NCBI RefSeq assembly: GCF_010093595.1
Contig: NW_022985452.1
Coordinates: forward strand, 1,096,190-1,160,189
Source: Mytilinidion resinicola
Lineage: Eukaryota > Ascomycota > Dothideomycetes > Mytilinidiales > Mytilinidiaceae
Reading direction: 5' to 3'
Length of the DNA stretch: 64,000 bases
Positions 39,932-52,180 of this stretch are shown here, piece after piece (the stretch's first letter is position 1; each line of letters opens with the position of its first letter). A program made the translations under genes and the position numbers. Under the pieces are notes generated by a model. The model made no database searches and was not told the origin of the DNA. It was given only the letters and a program-made list of their open reading frames with translations.

Positions 39932-42900
39932 AATTGAGTTCGTGATGAGATTATCGAGGCCATAGATTAGGATTTGCATCCTACGTGTTAGGTAAGGAAG
40001 GTTAGATTCTCCCGAGGGCGCTCCAATAGTCTCTCAGACCTTTGGATTTAATGCATTGTTTCGTGGATGTGGATCAGTCCCACGTCTTGCGTTCCGGGTC
40101 ATGAGCGCTCGATACTGTCAGGAGTCCTCCAGAGGGCCCTTCTAAAACGAAATCAGATGCGAATCTCGGGCCTGAAACTTGCCCTTGCAGCTTGAGTGCC
40201 GGAGATGGAGTGTTTGCAGCCGTCGGGAGTGCTTCAGGGCCTCCTCCGCTATCCCAGCTTCGTTGCCACATCCGCGACAACGCGAATTGCACTAGGGTCT
40301 GGAGGCCGGTGGATGAGTGCTCTCAGGAAGCAGAATCGAATGCAACATTTCTAGGCGTTTGAATCAGGCGCACGGCTTCAGCGTGTGGATGATGAGTGCT
40401 TTCCACGATTAAGGGGCCTCCGGCGCACTGTCGAAAGTCTGTATGGGGGTGCATACTAGACTGTGTAAATTGGAGTCGTAGTCTGCTACTATGGCACTAC
40501 TCCAACCTAATCTCTGAATGGCCAATTCTTGAAGGAGCGGTGTATGCACTGCGTCTGACAATAGCAGCTACTGAAACCGGCGATGTGATTCGGGAGGTTC
40601 GACAGAGCGGACGAAGCTGAAGATCTCAGGCTGGCTGATGCTGTGATAAGGGCCTAGATTTGGCTGGATAGATTAAGGTAATAGCTAAGCCACATTTGAT
40701 ACATTGTAGGGATTACTGGGTGAGAATCATGGGGAAATAGACAGGCTAAAGTATGGCTAGCGTTGGGGTTGTAGGGCTGAAGACGTGGTGGAGCTGAGTG
40801 GAATCAGAACTGGGAATTGGAGAAAGACCAAGATGGAATAGTGGAAGTGCGCTATTGGAAGACGTCGACTGGATTTATCTCCTTAGCTAAAGAGGGGTTG
40901 TGTGAGTTGTTCATGCGCACTAGTAGGGCTGAAAAGATGACACGGCTGATAGGGGAGAGCCCTGGAGATTGGTGATTGGATGTAGGTAGACTATAGCGTT
41001 GAGGAGCTGGACAGAGCTATCTAGCAAAGCCACACTTATGCATTCTACGGATTAGTGGACGTGGTTGAGGTCGATAGAGCGTGGCTTATGGATTTGCAGT
41101 TGTCCATGCCTTGTCCGTAGAGCTGATAATGAGACGATGGCGCAGCTGAGTGGTATCGGGTATAGCGATTAAGTGGAAGCAGATACACAATTGGAAAATT
41201 GGTGTTGAAGGAGTATGGGTTGAAGATTGGGGCGATTCCCGTCGCTTGAGAGTGGTCAATGTGTTCTTTAGGGCCTACCCGTAAGGCTGAGAGCTAAGTG
41301 GAGTCGGACATGGCGATTGGACGAGAGGAAGGCATCGGAGGATCGCAGGATTTTGAAAGACAAGGATAGAGAAGAGCATGCAGGGGGTGCAAAATAGTAA
41401 CGAGAAACAGGATTATTGAACAGTCAGTCAGCACAGCACATGCCAGTTCCAGGATGAGGCTTTTTGTCGAGACGAGAGCGTTTTTACATTGAGCGATGAT
41501 GGAAGATTGATGAAAGAATGGCGCAATTGTCGATGAAACATGAATCATTGAAACGGTACCTGGGAATTCCTCAAGAAGAGATTCGCAACTGTAGATGCGA
41601 ATCGTGCGCTTCAAATATGACTCCTGTCGGCAATCGCTCGGGCCGTCGTAAAGATGAAAAACGCCTTCTCCCACAACAAACAAATGACCCGAAGAAAACT
41701 TTTCCAGCTATTTTAGTTGCGTGCTTGAAAAGTAATTGCCGCAAGCAGCGTTAGTGGCGGCAGAGACTTCTAAAGCGAATCCTTCGGCGATGACTGAGGT
41801 GGGGCTGATGCGACATCGCTTGCGAAGAAGCCGCGATGCTTTGATCTCTTTTGAGGCTCCACAGCCTCGTGGAGTCGCGTTTCGAGAAAGTCGAGAATGA
41901 ACCAGACGGACGCCTCCGATGGATGTAGTGGAGGCGAGAGGCGGTTGGCGTCGGGGCGGGACGATTATTGGCTAATTATCGAGTAACAGATTCCAGGGTT
42001 CGCACTCTATTGTCGAGTAATGGATTCAAGGAGTGTCTCCAAACGTCAGGGCCGGGTGGAGCATCTTACTCACCATGGCACGCTAGGCATGCCAGGCAGA
42101 GCACTCTGGTGGTCGCTTGTGACGGCCGGGCTCTTCCACGGAGTCACACAGGTGGAGCCGAGCAGCATGAGCCAAATGAGGCGGCCGTCACGCAAGGCGC
42201 CGTGGCAGCGGCGTGGCAGCGGCTGTTGCTGGCATTGGGCGACCAACACCAGAAAATTTGCCCGCATTACGTTATTTCACGATGCTTGGCATCCGCATCG
42301 AAGATGCTCGACGCCGCATGCAGCATCGGGAACTGCGCAGTGGAGAGAGCATGTTACACAGCAGGGCGCCGCAGGGCATATGCTGGCGCGTCCAGGCGGG
42401 CGCCTCGGAGAAGGTAGTCGTTTCTTTCAACAGGGGCAGCAATATGAAGACGCCTCTGCGGGGACCAAGAGGTCAGAGGGCGTCATCTGGGGCACAACTC
42501 GCGTAAGAGAGTGATGCTCGCGCTACGGATGTTCCCTGCCGTCGGTCCCAGAAAACATCCAAGCCACATGGGCGGCAGCGGCGAGCGCAGGCCGGAACAG
42601 CCGCCGTTGCCAGCTTGCACGTTGCGGAGTGCGTCTGGCGCGATGCCGTCGACCTGCATGGCCAGCGTCGAGCTGAGGTGGTGCGGCTGCAGATCGAGGT
42701 GTCGACGGCGGCGCAGATGTGCATTAGATGCCTGGGCGGGGAGACTCCGGATCGGATGGGCTGATGAATGAGGGGCTGACGATGCAGCGCACCAGCTGGC
42801 GGATGGTGTTTTCCACGGCCTGGAGGCATCACGAGAGCTCGGCCTCCTGACCTGGGCTGCGCCTGCCAATTGGAGCCCTGGCGCTTGATCTCAAAGCGCC

Positions 42901-43254
42901 GTCAGTGCGTGGTGCGTGCCAGACGTGCCCCCTGGCCAGCAGACGTGATTCTCCCTCACCGCACATGGAGCCACTAGGCTCAGCAACCGGTTTCCATTAT
43001 GTACCAGCCGACTACAAGACCCAGACATCCCCAGCTCCATGGTGGCCTCAAACTCTTCTTTTTCTGCCGCCGCTGCGTCTGCCTCTGTTCCCTCTCCTCC
43101 AAGGCCTTCCCGAGCTCATATCTTTCAAGCATCCTTAGCGAGTGAATACTAGCCACACTGGGCCGAGCCACACCCTAGCTGCACCTGACGAACAAAAGAA
43201 AATCTTCCCTGCGCCGCTCCCCGCATTTTCCTGCCTGACGCAGCCAGCGCAGCC
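39928..43254. other. Long gene-poor region with degenerate duplications
   Basis: About 3.3 kb. The left part (about 40.1-41.3 kb) has diverged copies about 341 bp apart: TAGCTAAGCCACATTTGA...GGGATTACTGG at about 40683 and TAGCAAAGCCACACTTAT...GGATTAGTGG at about 41021, with repeated AGCTGAGTGG...TCGG motifs. The right part (41.8-43.2 kb) is GC-rich and probably holds the arrestin promoter. No supported gene. Confidence 0.5.
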
Positions 43255-44613
43255 ATGCCCGGCCGTCTCCTTGCGTTTGTCGGCAGGGCCACGCAGTCGT
43301 CATCGTCCTCCAAGCTCGACCATATCAACTCCTTCAGCCCCCCGCTGCTCCCCCCATATTCCGTTTCGCCTCCCCCAAGACAACGATCGATTGAACAGTC
43401 TAGCATGGAGCATCTCAAGCGCCACAGCCTCGGCGGCCGCCATCACTCCGACAAGAAGAGCCCCCGGGTCGAGCCCCACAAGCCCGCCAGCCTCGCCATG
43501 ATCATCGAGTCACCGCCGCTCTTGTTCTACGCCTCCCCACAAAACTCCACGGGTGCATTGCTGTCTGGCCGCTTAAAGCTAGACGTTGCCGATCCCTCTA
43601 TTACCGTCGACACCTTCGAGATGCAGCTGCTGGCCACTGTGACTAACAAGAAGCCCGTGGCTAAAGAATGCCGCGATTGTGCTATCCAGACCTCCGAAAT
43701 CCACAAATGGATAATCCTCACTGCGCCCATTGCCCTCAACAAGGGCGAGCACCAGTATCCATTCAGCTCTCTCCTCCCCGGCCACCTCCCAGCGACCACC
43801 CATGGCTCTCTGTCTACGCTCGACTACCACCTTTTTGCCACTGCGACAACCTCTACTGGCGAGAAAATCACACTCGATCACGTGATCGATATCAAGCGCG
43901 CGATTCTGCCTCCGGCGACGGATAAGCACTCAGTGCGCATTTTCCCGCCCACTAACCTTACCGCGACCGTAAAGCTTCCAGGCGTCATCTATCCCATCGG
44001 TGACTTCAATGTCGAGATGCGCATCCAAGGCATCGTCACCAAGAAGCCCGACTCCCAGACCCAATGGCGCCTCCGCAGGCTGCAATGGAAGATCGAAGAA
44101 ATTCAAAAATCCGTCTCACCTGCCTGCGCCAAACACACCAGCCGTCTCGGCGGCGACAACAAGGGCATCGCTCACGAGGACATGCGCGTCATTGCCCACG
44201 AAGACATCAAAACCGGCTGGAAGACCGACTTCTCCGCCGGCAATATCGAAGTCGAGTTCAAAGCCGCCGTGGACCCGCGCCGAACGCCCATCTGCAACGT
44301 TGAGAGCGAGAACGGCATGAATGTGCGACACAATCTCGTCATCGAGATGGTCGTGTCGGAGGAGTGGGCGCCGCTCAAGAAGCTCAACCAGCCGACACCC
44401 ACGGGCTCCGCGCGTGTCTTGCGCACCCAGTTCAACCTCCTCCTCACCGAGCGCGGCGGCATGGGCATCTCCTGGGACGAGGAGCAGCCGCCCATGTACG
44501 AGGACGTGCCGGCTAGCCCGCCTGGCTACGCCGCCCCGGTTACCGTTGAGGATTACAGCGGGGACTTGACGGAACTGGATCATGAGGTTGAACGGCTTAG
44601 CCTCGGGTCTTAA
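43255..44613 (+). CDS. Arrestin-like protein, LDB19/ART1 family
   Basis: A single exon gives 452 aa. After a Ser/Pro-rich start, an arrestin-type beta-sandwich begins at SLAMIIESPPLLFYASPQNSTGALLSGRLKLDV and continues with YHLFATATTSTGEKITLDHVIDIKR, the pattern of the LDB19-type arrestin domain. A short linker carries GVIYPIGDFNVEMRIQGI, the second lobe. The C-terminus contains PPMY and SPPGY, proline-tyrosine motifs that recruit Rsp5-type HECT ubiquitin ligases. By family, it would be an adaptor that triggers ubiquitination and endocytosis of plasma-membrane transporters in response to nutrients. It is shorter than yeast Ldb19, as is usual in filamentous fungi. ATG 43255 precedes a plausible start; a later ATG (MEHLKRHSLGG) is also possible. 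Confidence 0.9.
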   Translation: MPGRLLAFVGRATQSSSSSKLDHINSFSPPLLPPYSVSPPPRQRSIEQSSMEHLKRHSLGGRHHSDKKSPRVEPHKPASLAMIIESPPLLFYASPQNSTGALLSGRLKLDVADPSITVDTFEMQLLATVTNKKPVAKECRDCAIQTSEIHKWIILTAPIALNKGEHQYPFSSLLPGHLPATTHGSLSTLDYHLFATATTSTGEKITLDHVIDIKRAILPPATDKHSVRIFPPTNLTATVKLPGVIYPIGDFNVEMRIQGIVTKKPDSQTQWRLRRLQWKIEEIQKSVSPACAKHTSRLGGDNKGIAHEDMRVIAHEDIKTGWKTDFSAGNIEVEFKAAVDPRRTPICNVESENGMNVRHNLVIEMVVSEEWAPLKKLNQPTPTGSARVLRTQFNLLLTERGGMGISWDEEQPPMYEDVPASPPGYAAPVTVEDYSGDLTELDHEVERLSLGS

Positions 44614-47178
44614 GTTTACGTTCTTTCCTTTGCTAACTCCTTTCCCAGTGTCCTTACTGGTTCACATTGTTCGACGAGATCCCTCCTGTCGATTGGATGT
44701 CATGCGGATGCACCGTTAGCGAACAGTGCGCAACTGCATTTGACGAAAATCACATCTTTCCTTGGAATAGCGTTCGGCGGAGGATATACCCCTGGTCTTT
44801 CTATAGGAGTTTGTTTACACGGAGGCATCTTGAGTTGAGCCCAGCGGAGCTCCTCATCGGATCAGGGACATTCGAAAGTACTGTACATGAATGCATAATG
44901 CGATTGCATGCCACAATCTATACTTCATTTTTCATCTAATGATTGTGAGGACCGTCTTGAAGGGGGCGATTCTGAAAGGGACTAACTTCTAGCATAGACG
45001 GCGGAGTGGCTCCCCTTCGTCCCTCTCATTCACAACTCCCTGAAATTATGATCAGATTTTGTGGATCACAACGATGACATGCCTAAATAAACTTCAAACT
45101 CGCGAACTGGCTCCCGTTTATCTATCCTAACATCTTACAATCATCACCAAATCCTCTGCCCAATTTGGCATGCCACGTTCCTTACGATCCAAGAGATGCC
45201 GTAGATTCAAGCCAAGCGACAAAAGAATCCAAACTCACCCTGGATTTCAAACCTCTTCTATCTGTCTTCTTTCCTAAGTCTAGGTACCAAACCAGCTCCC
45301 GTACTACCTACCCAGAACCCGAAACTCAAGCCTGAAGCCTAAGGTGACAAACACCATCCTTTTGCACCCTTGGATATTTTTGGAACAGTAATATATCGTT
45401 TTAGCCCCGTGAAGCTCATGGAACGGGGAGGTCTTTGGTAATACGCGATGAAAACTGTAGAAGATAGAGCGGGAATTTAGCGGCTTTAAAGAGACGAGAT
45501 GTCTTATGAACATTAAGAACGGCGGTGTTTTGCTGAAAAGCACTAGAGAGTGGTTGGCACGAGGTTCAGCTGATGGGAGGTCCAAGAAATAGTGAGATGG
45601 AAATATCAACATATTATGTACCGGTGTGCCAACTTTAGCATCTTGGGTTCTTACAAACGCTGACCACAGTCACGATGTCGTCGGCTTCACAAAGGACGGC
45701 CCCATCGCTTTAAAAGGACAGCCGCGTCGTCCGACGCCGCACTCGGAGCGGGTTTGTGCCAAAGACCATGATCCCGGCGCCCCGTGCAGCGCAGACTAAT
45801 GCAGGTACAGAAATACGACTGCCGTTGCCGTCAGCAAAGCCGTTGACTAAGCTTTACATGCCTGCACTTCAATGGAGACGCTTTCGATAGCGCGAGGCTT
45901 ATCAAGATGGAACAGCTCAGGCTACGACGGATGGAGGTGGATGAGCAGCTGATTGCGGCGAAAGGAGACACGACAGCGGCACACCCACGGAAGACAGTGG
46001 GCTGTCGGTGACGCGTCAGTGGCCGGAGCAAAGAGAGTTCCGATCAAGCATCGGGGACCCTGTGCGCATCGTTTCGAAGGAGCCGGACCGCGATACGAGG
46101 GCGGCGCTTTCGCCGAGAGCCGCATGGAAAGGGGACCTCGATGATAACGCTGTAGATGCATCGCTCTGGGAAGGATTTCAAGGACGAGTGTTTCAGGACA
46201 GAGATGCGGCGCAGCGAGGCATCTAGGCAGCCTCGTGATGCCTCCTTTATCTGCCCCAAGCATCGCAGCGAAGCTGAATTGAGCGAAGAAGTCGGCTGGT
46301 TGGGCTTTTGATCCCCGTAGTGGCCGTTGAACGACACCCTAACGGGCTGGCTGGCATCCGACCCACCACTCAGACGGCGCCATCCGCAACCACTATCGGG
46401 CGGCGCACATCCCTACCGCTTCCACGGCTTCAATTCGTGGTCGGGGGTGCAGCTGCAGCCCACGAGAGGCGCTTGGAAATTGCTCCATGATAGCTACTGC
46501 CCGGCCTCTTCATCAACGCTTGCCCGGCCTCTTCGGCACTGCGTAATCCATTTCCTCTTGTCCCTCTTTCTCGTGCTTCTTTTCCCACACCACTACACTC
46601 GTTTACTTTACGGCGGCTGGTCTACAGAGCATTGCCTTATCTACCCAGAAATACATACGTCCCAGATCCTGTGGCTTCGTTCGTCTCCCCGCTTTGCTCC
46701 GACGCTGCATGCATCGCGCCGCCTTTTGATACCTCCGGCCTTGCGCGTTCGACAACGCCTCCATTACACGGCAACGAAGTTCCCACGCCTACCACCAAGG
46801 CGAATCTGCGTGTCTGTTCTACCTACGGAATCATCGTAGCCGTCACTCCTTATCTAAGACACTTTCCTTCGTACGGAGCCTCTCGAACGCTCGTTTCGCA
46901 GCAGGACTTGATCCATTTTCGCTCTTTCCGCCCTCCTAGGTTCCGAAAATCTTTTGGATCGAACAAAATAGCTTGGTTGGTGAACCCAAGCATACATACG
47001 ACAACAATTGAGAAGCGACTTGCCAGACTAGCGACCATCTCATAAGTTTTGGGAGCCTCGAATTCCAAGTCTGCTGTCTTTGAAACTTACGATCACGAGG
47101 CTGCCATTGGAGCCTCACAGATCTACTATCTCTCTCGGCTAGTTCCATTGGATCTGGAAACAATCTTAATCAGCAACG
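44614..47178. other. Intergenic region with no supported gene
   Basis: About 2.6 kb lie between the arrestin stop and the Kre1-like gene. Frames on both strands are short and composition-driven. The stretch from about 46.5 to 47.17 kb is pyrimidine-rich and probably contains the promoter and leader of the next gene. Confidence 0.45.
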
Positions 47179-47737
47179 ATGCGCCTCGCAGCATTCACTT
47201 CGCTCCTCCTCCCCGCGCTGGCAGCTTCTCATGTCTTAATACCTCGCCCAGCCAGCTCACCAGCGACAGCTATTCTCCCAACTGCGACACCAACGAATGT
47301 GCTAGCTTCCACAATTATTCTACCACCTGCGCCAGCACCGACAACCGAACCAAATCTTGAGTAAGTCCTTTTACTACGTTTCATCTCATCTAACCTCAGA
47401 CATTGGCCTAACATACTGTAGACTGCGCGAAGTCGTCAATGGCGTCGCCGGCGTACTGACTCAATCCGATGCTCCCGTCGTCAGCACCCAATGGGTTGAG
47501 ACCACCATCAAAGGCGTCAAAACATGGGTCGCCGTCATCTACACCCAGACCTTCGCCCAAGTACCGGACCAGCTCCCAACGTACATAGGCAAAGGCGAGA
47601 TCGGATTGGGGACATTGACGGGAAAGGTCGGGGTGACAAAGACAGTCGCTGCGGGCGCAATAGGGACTGCGGTAGCGGGTGGGTGGAGGAGAAATGTGGT
47701 GGCAGCGGGAGTGGTGGCTGCTGGCTTGATGGTGTAG
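47179..47737 (+). CDS. Small GPI-type cell-wall protein, Kre1-like
   Basis: Two exons (47179-47360 and 47422-47737) join in phase (GA|A CTG) to 165 aa. The N-terminus MRLAAFTSLLLPALAASHVL is a signal peptide. A Pro/Thr/Ala-rich stretch follows, then a core with TQWVETTIKGVKTWVAVIYTQTF, resembling the conserved segment of fungal Kre1-family proteins. The end (AAGAIGTAVAGG, basic pair, VVAAGVVAAGLMV) is a small-residue site followed by a hydrophobic tail, as in GPI-anchor signals. Kre1-type proteins sit on the plasma membrane or wall and affect beta-1,6-glucan. The Kre1 assignment rests on pattern memory and is moderate; secretion and GPI anchoring are better supported. Confidence 0.75.
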
Positions 47738-49326
47738 TGACGGAGAAGAGATCTCGGACGGTCCTGGCCGGATTTGAATGAGTACGATCGAAGCTCTTCC
47801 TCGACTCTACAACATTGAGACTCTCACCTAGACCGGAATCCTCGTACGCGAACACTGGCCCATACCTGTGCAGATCTCCAAGCTACCCTCGCTACTTACC
47901 CTACGAGCATAAACGACGACATCGAATCTTCTTTCTTCGCCTCCCTCATTAAGCACGCCTTTCTGATATCTTGTTTCGACTTTGGATACACTACACCCAC
48001 AATTCCGCTCTTTCTTACCACAGCGCTCATCTGATTCTTCATGTTTCTTCAGCGTCGGCGTTTTCCAAGACCGGGGTTTTCGCGCCTTTCATTACGCCCT
48101 TTTCGTTGCAACCTCACTGTCGTCTCTCGATGTCAGGACACGAGCAGCTGAATTCCCTTCTCACTTCTTGGCTCAAGATTTGGAGACCATCATGTTATGG
48201 TCATGGCGGATCGCAACAGAAAGGATCGGTGGGCTGATGTCTAACACTGAGAGTCATTCGGCCCGACTTCGATATCATGGATGTATGTTAATTATGCGCA
48301 ATTGAAAACAGTGGAGCAATTAGCATAATCTAGATTTCATCACGAATAGAAGCTCAGATACCCATTCGAGAAGCAGATCAAGAAGTTTGAATGCGACGAA
48401 AAAGACTCGCGACAACGGATCTAGGAGACCTGTCCGCTCCGGCCTCAGCCGAGACGCAACGATAGAAAAATAGCTCGCGGATTATATTAGCACAAAACCG
48501 TTGAATCATGGAATTGTGGAACCCGACCCCGTTATATAAGGTTGGTAGACCGCTTAATCACACCACAGACAGCACACCTACCCTTCGACCTGCTTACCGC
48601 CGGCCTCGCCCGCGCCATCGGAGCAAGTCGGGAGCACACAGCACAGAGTATACTCCGAGCTTCGCCCCTGGCGGCCCTGTTTCGACTTGATGCGTTATCA
48701 GCTCAGGAGAGCGGTGGAGAGACGTCGTTGCGGTGAGGTCGCGTAGGAGAGGTGCTGTTACTTTTCCGTCGCGGTTTTTGGCAGACGCGAGCGATCAGCA
48801 GCCGTGGACCCTGTGAAAATCCCATCGATAGGCGTTTCGTGGCGCCAGGGAGTCAGCTTTGTGCAAGGGGCCCGCCGGCCTAGAGCTGAGCATGATGTGC
48901 TGCTGCATAGGAGTGGATGGTTATATAAGAGGTGGCTTGCTGAAGCATGCTGAATATTCACACAAAGAAATCACTTCGAGCTGCAAAGGACGTGGGCGGT
49001 TGTTATTCGACTTCAGGATTGCTGGGCTTATCTGAAAGACTACTACGCTTGATCGAGTCAAGTGCTGCCATCCCTCCATCAACATATCTTGAGTTGAGGA
49101 CGCCGTATATCAACGACGACGCGCACTTCATGCTGCAGACTTCATCATCTACCTCGCTGTCTTCCTCGCTTTCAACCTCGACCTCTTCTTCATTATCTTC
49201 AACTCCAACATCCTCCTCAGCAGCGTCATCACCGCCCGATTCGGCCTCCGCTCCCCCGTCTTCCATCTCATCACCCTCGAAACCCTCAACAACATCTACT
49301 CCAACTCCACCAACTCAATCGCAATC
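47738..49326. other. Intergenic / possible 5' exon of the F-box-like gene
   Basis: About 1.6 kb. A 191-codon frame (48947-49522) rich in Ser/Thr/Pro ends inside the next gene's N-terminal region in a different frame. It could be a real upstream exon (QNRSYLGSHPPPTGILNLMPNASPYP looks protein-like), but I find no intron that joins it properly. Confidence 0.35.
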
Positions 49327-50175
49327 ATGGACTCCTACGCCGTATTATACCACCCCCCACAACGCCAAGCGCCCACTCCCCCACCTCACCCTCACGATCC
49401 CCTCCTCCAACTTCAGCATCCAGAACCGGTCCTACCTGGGCTCGCACCCCCCGCCCACCGGAATCCTCAACCTAATGCCCAACGCCTCGCCGTACCCGCG
49501 TCCAACGCCACTCCCCTTCTAGCGCCCAAAGACGCCCCTCCAAACCCCCCGCTCTTCGAGTACCAACCATCCTCCCCCCTCCTCTCCCTCCCCGGCGAAC
49601 TCCGCAACGAGATCTACGCCCTCCTCCTCGGCACCCCCGGCTCGCTGCACCCCGCCATCCTAGCCACTTGCCGCCAAACCTTCACCGAAGCCACGCCCCT
49701 CCTCTACGCGCACACCTTCACCGCGCACGCTTCGCTGCTCACCTCGCTCCCCTCCCTCGCCCGCCCCCCGCTCTCCGCCACCACGCCCGCGCCCGCCTAC
49801 CCGCCCATCCTTTCCGCGCCGACCATCGCCCTCATCCGCCGCTGGACGCTGACGCTGCGCATCGACATCGACCCGCGCTTCAGCGCCGAGCAGGCGCGCG
49901 CCGCCTTCAGCGGCTGCGAGAGCCTCGAGATCGAGGTGCGGCAGAGCAGTTGGGGGGACTGCCCCGTGGAGCCGGCGCTGGCGCTGTTCGGGCTGGTGCG
50001 GGGCGTGAAGCGGGTTGTGATCCGGGGGGTTGGGGAGGAAGGGGAGGGGTTTAGGCGGGTGATGGAGGGGCTGATGATGAGTAAGGAGGTTAAGGGGGTT
50101 AGTTTACTGGGAGCAGGGTGTGGGGAGGTGCGGTGTCGGCGGTGTGGGTTTGTGGAAGTGAGGGGGCTTTATTGA
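49327..50175 (+). CDS. F-box-like hypothetical protein
   Basis: One open frame of 282 codons. The part I trust begins near SPLLSLPGELRNEIYALLLGTPG, which matches the LPxELRNxIYxxLL start of fungal F-box-like or DUF7730-type proteins. It continues with LHPAILATCRQTFTEATPLLYAHTF, another hallmark (ILxTCRQxxxEAxPLLY). The rest carries LRRWTLTLRIDID-like text and ends with VRCRRCGFVEVRGLY. The first 75 residues are Pro/Gln-rich and may not be translated in this frame, because an overlapping frame from upstream looks more natural there. Possible role: adaptor for protein turnover; no partner can be named. GC-rich third positions support coding. Confidence 0.65.
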   Translation: MDSYAVLYHPPQRQAPTPPPHPHDPLLQLQHPEPVLPGLAPPAHRNPQPNAQRLAVPASNATPLLAPKDAPPNPPLFEYQPSSPLLSLPGELRNEIYALLLGTPGSLHPAILATCRQTFTEATPLLYAHTFTAHASLLTSLPSLARPPLSATTPAPAYPPILSAPTIALIRRWTLTLRIDIDPRFSAEQARAAFSGCESLEIEVRQSSWGDCPVEPALALFGLVRGVKRVVIRGVGEEGEGFRRVMEGLMMSKEVKGVSLLGAGCGEVRCRRCGFVEVRGLY

Positions 50176-50838
50176 TTTTTAGATTAGAGGGTTATTTTGA
50201 GCGTTGTATTTGTATCATTAGAAGGGGATAGAGGATAGATTTGGGGGCGTTATGGGCATTTGTATCCTACTTAATTAGAAAGCATCTCAGTATCGATCTA
50301 TTCAATGTTTAATCGTCTCAGGAGTGGAATTTAGGTATGACATTGTAGTTAAGTAATCTCGTCACCACAAGTACTACGAAACTTACTCGTATATACGTAT
50401 GATCAGTCCTTATGCAGCTTGCAACACATACAGCAAACCATATACAGCGGATATGCCCTCCTCAGACTAATTACCCACATGCAGCCTGAAATGTGCAGTA
50501 GCCTCGCCAGATCGCCCTTCGATAGCCCGAGAAAAGAGAACACTTAGCCCCCATTCCATCCCATAAATGCCATAGCGACCAGTAGGGTATCATACACCCC
50601 CAGCTTCCTCCACATTATAAAAGAGAATAAGCAGTGAGACGAAACAATAACCCGCACCCTACCGTCCAGCATACTCACCATGCTATCCCACAAACCCACC
50701 TCAACAACCGAACTGCTCGCACGGTACTCAGCACCACCACCAAAACCGCGAAAGCAACCCCCATGCCATCTCTCACCACACCCACCAATCAACTCACGAC
50801 TACTCCTCACTTGCTGCCTTGTCGCCGTCCTACTACTT
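50176..50838. other. Convergent 3' intergenic region
   Basis: About 660 bases between the F-box-like stop and the GH16 stop, with no gene seen. Confidence 0.45.
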
Positions 50839-52180
50839 TTAGTGCTTCTTTGCACCAGGCTTTCGCTTAACGAAGACCCTGTGTGACCGAAAATACCAAT
50901 GAGCCGTTTCCGACGCAATTAACCCGAAGGTTAACAGGCTGACGTTAAAAACAGTGATGTAAAACTTCACATCGTGCTTACGCGCCCTACAGCCACTCGT
51001 CGCAGGCGGGTGATCCAGCGAGAAAAAGTACGTCTTGGCTGTCTCGTTCCCGTTCGGGCCCGCGGGATCCGGCGGGTCGCGCTGCTCCGGGACCGCGCAC
51101 GTCTTCTTCACGTTGTAGGTCGGGCAGCGCTTGCGATAGTCTGCCTGCTTCGCAGGATCAGTCGAGTTGAAGTACGCCTTCACGTAGGAGACCGTGACGG
51201 CGGTGTCTGCGGCCGGCGGGCCGCCCGACCACTTGGGGTCGCCGTTGCTCCAGTGGTTGAGCACGAGATCGCCCGGGGAATTGGGGATGGAGACGTTCAT
51301 GATGTGGAGGCAGTAGGAGTCGGCGTAGAAAGCGACACGGCCGGGGGACCAGTCGAAGCGGTACTCGTGGAAGGCCGTGTCGGGGGAGAAGGTAAGATTG
51401 GACTCTACGAAGTCGGGCGTGCCGGAGGCGTCGTAGCCGGCTTGGAGGGAGGCCGGGGTTTGGACGACGAGGTTGACGGCGCCGGTGTTGGGATTGGAGG
51501 GGAGGTGGAATTCGGAGGAGAGGAATTCCATGTCGATTTCTTGGGAGTCGTTGCGGAACTGGGAGTGTGTCAGTATTTTCATTGGAGGCGAGAAAGTGGA
51601 GGTAGAGATGAATATGGAGACTCGGTGGTATAGGGGAAGGGACATACCCAGAAAAAAGCTCCACAAGTCCCATTGACTTTCGACATCTTCATCCCTACAC
51701 GGAAACTGCCATACAGGATATCGGTGCGGTTGGCAGAGATCTCAGCGGCCGGAATCATGCTATTGATGGGCTCGCGTGCCCAGAGCTGCAGACCAGCGTC
51801 GCCTCCATGGATGCTGTCACCAGCCCACGAGTAAGGATCCTTGAGCGGGTTGGTGACAACGTCCGACGTTGTAAAGTTCTTGCCGTATGGGCCACGTGAG
51901 TCGCTTGAGTTTACACTGTATTGCTGCCGTAACCAGTGCGCATCCGCCAGGTTGGTAGAGTGGAGGAAGTCGGTCTCGAAGAGCTCGGTGAAGACGCTGA
52001 AAGAACTGTCACCTACGGGGTCAACGGCAACGGAGAAGCCGCACTCGCAGACAGCTGACACTGTGGTAATTTTAGTATGTGTAGGCTGTTGTAGAGAGAG
52101 GGCAAGTGAGTAATACCTGATGCTGCGAAGGCGATGAAGAGGCATGGCCAGATGCCAAAGGCTTTTGTCAATGCCCACAT
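50839..52180 (-). CDS. Glycoside hydrolase family 16 protein with C-terminal membrane anchor
   Basis: Three exons (52180-52117, 52054-51648, 51558-50839) close in phase to 396 aa. A signal peptide (MWALTKAFGIWPCLFIAFAAS) precedes the concanavalin-like fold. The catalytic motif is EIDMEF (Glu164, Asp166, Glu168), formed just after the second intron. Trp/Asp-rich strands follow (FHEYRFDWSPGRVAFYAD, LNHWSNGDPKWSGGPP, VSYVKAYFNST). After a Cys-containing linker, the C-terminus has FYITVFNVSLLTFGLIASE, a transmembrane helix, then a basic tail (RSHRVFVKRKPGAKKH). GH16 enzymes cut or transfer beta-1,3(4)-glucans. Many are GPI-anchored in fungi, whereas this one ends in a true membrane helix and a cytosolic basic tail, suggesting an enzyme at the plasma membrane facing the wall. 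Confidence 0.9.
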
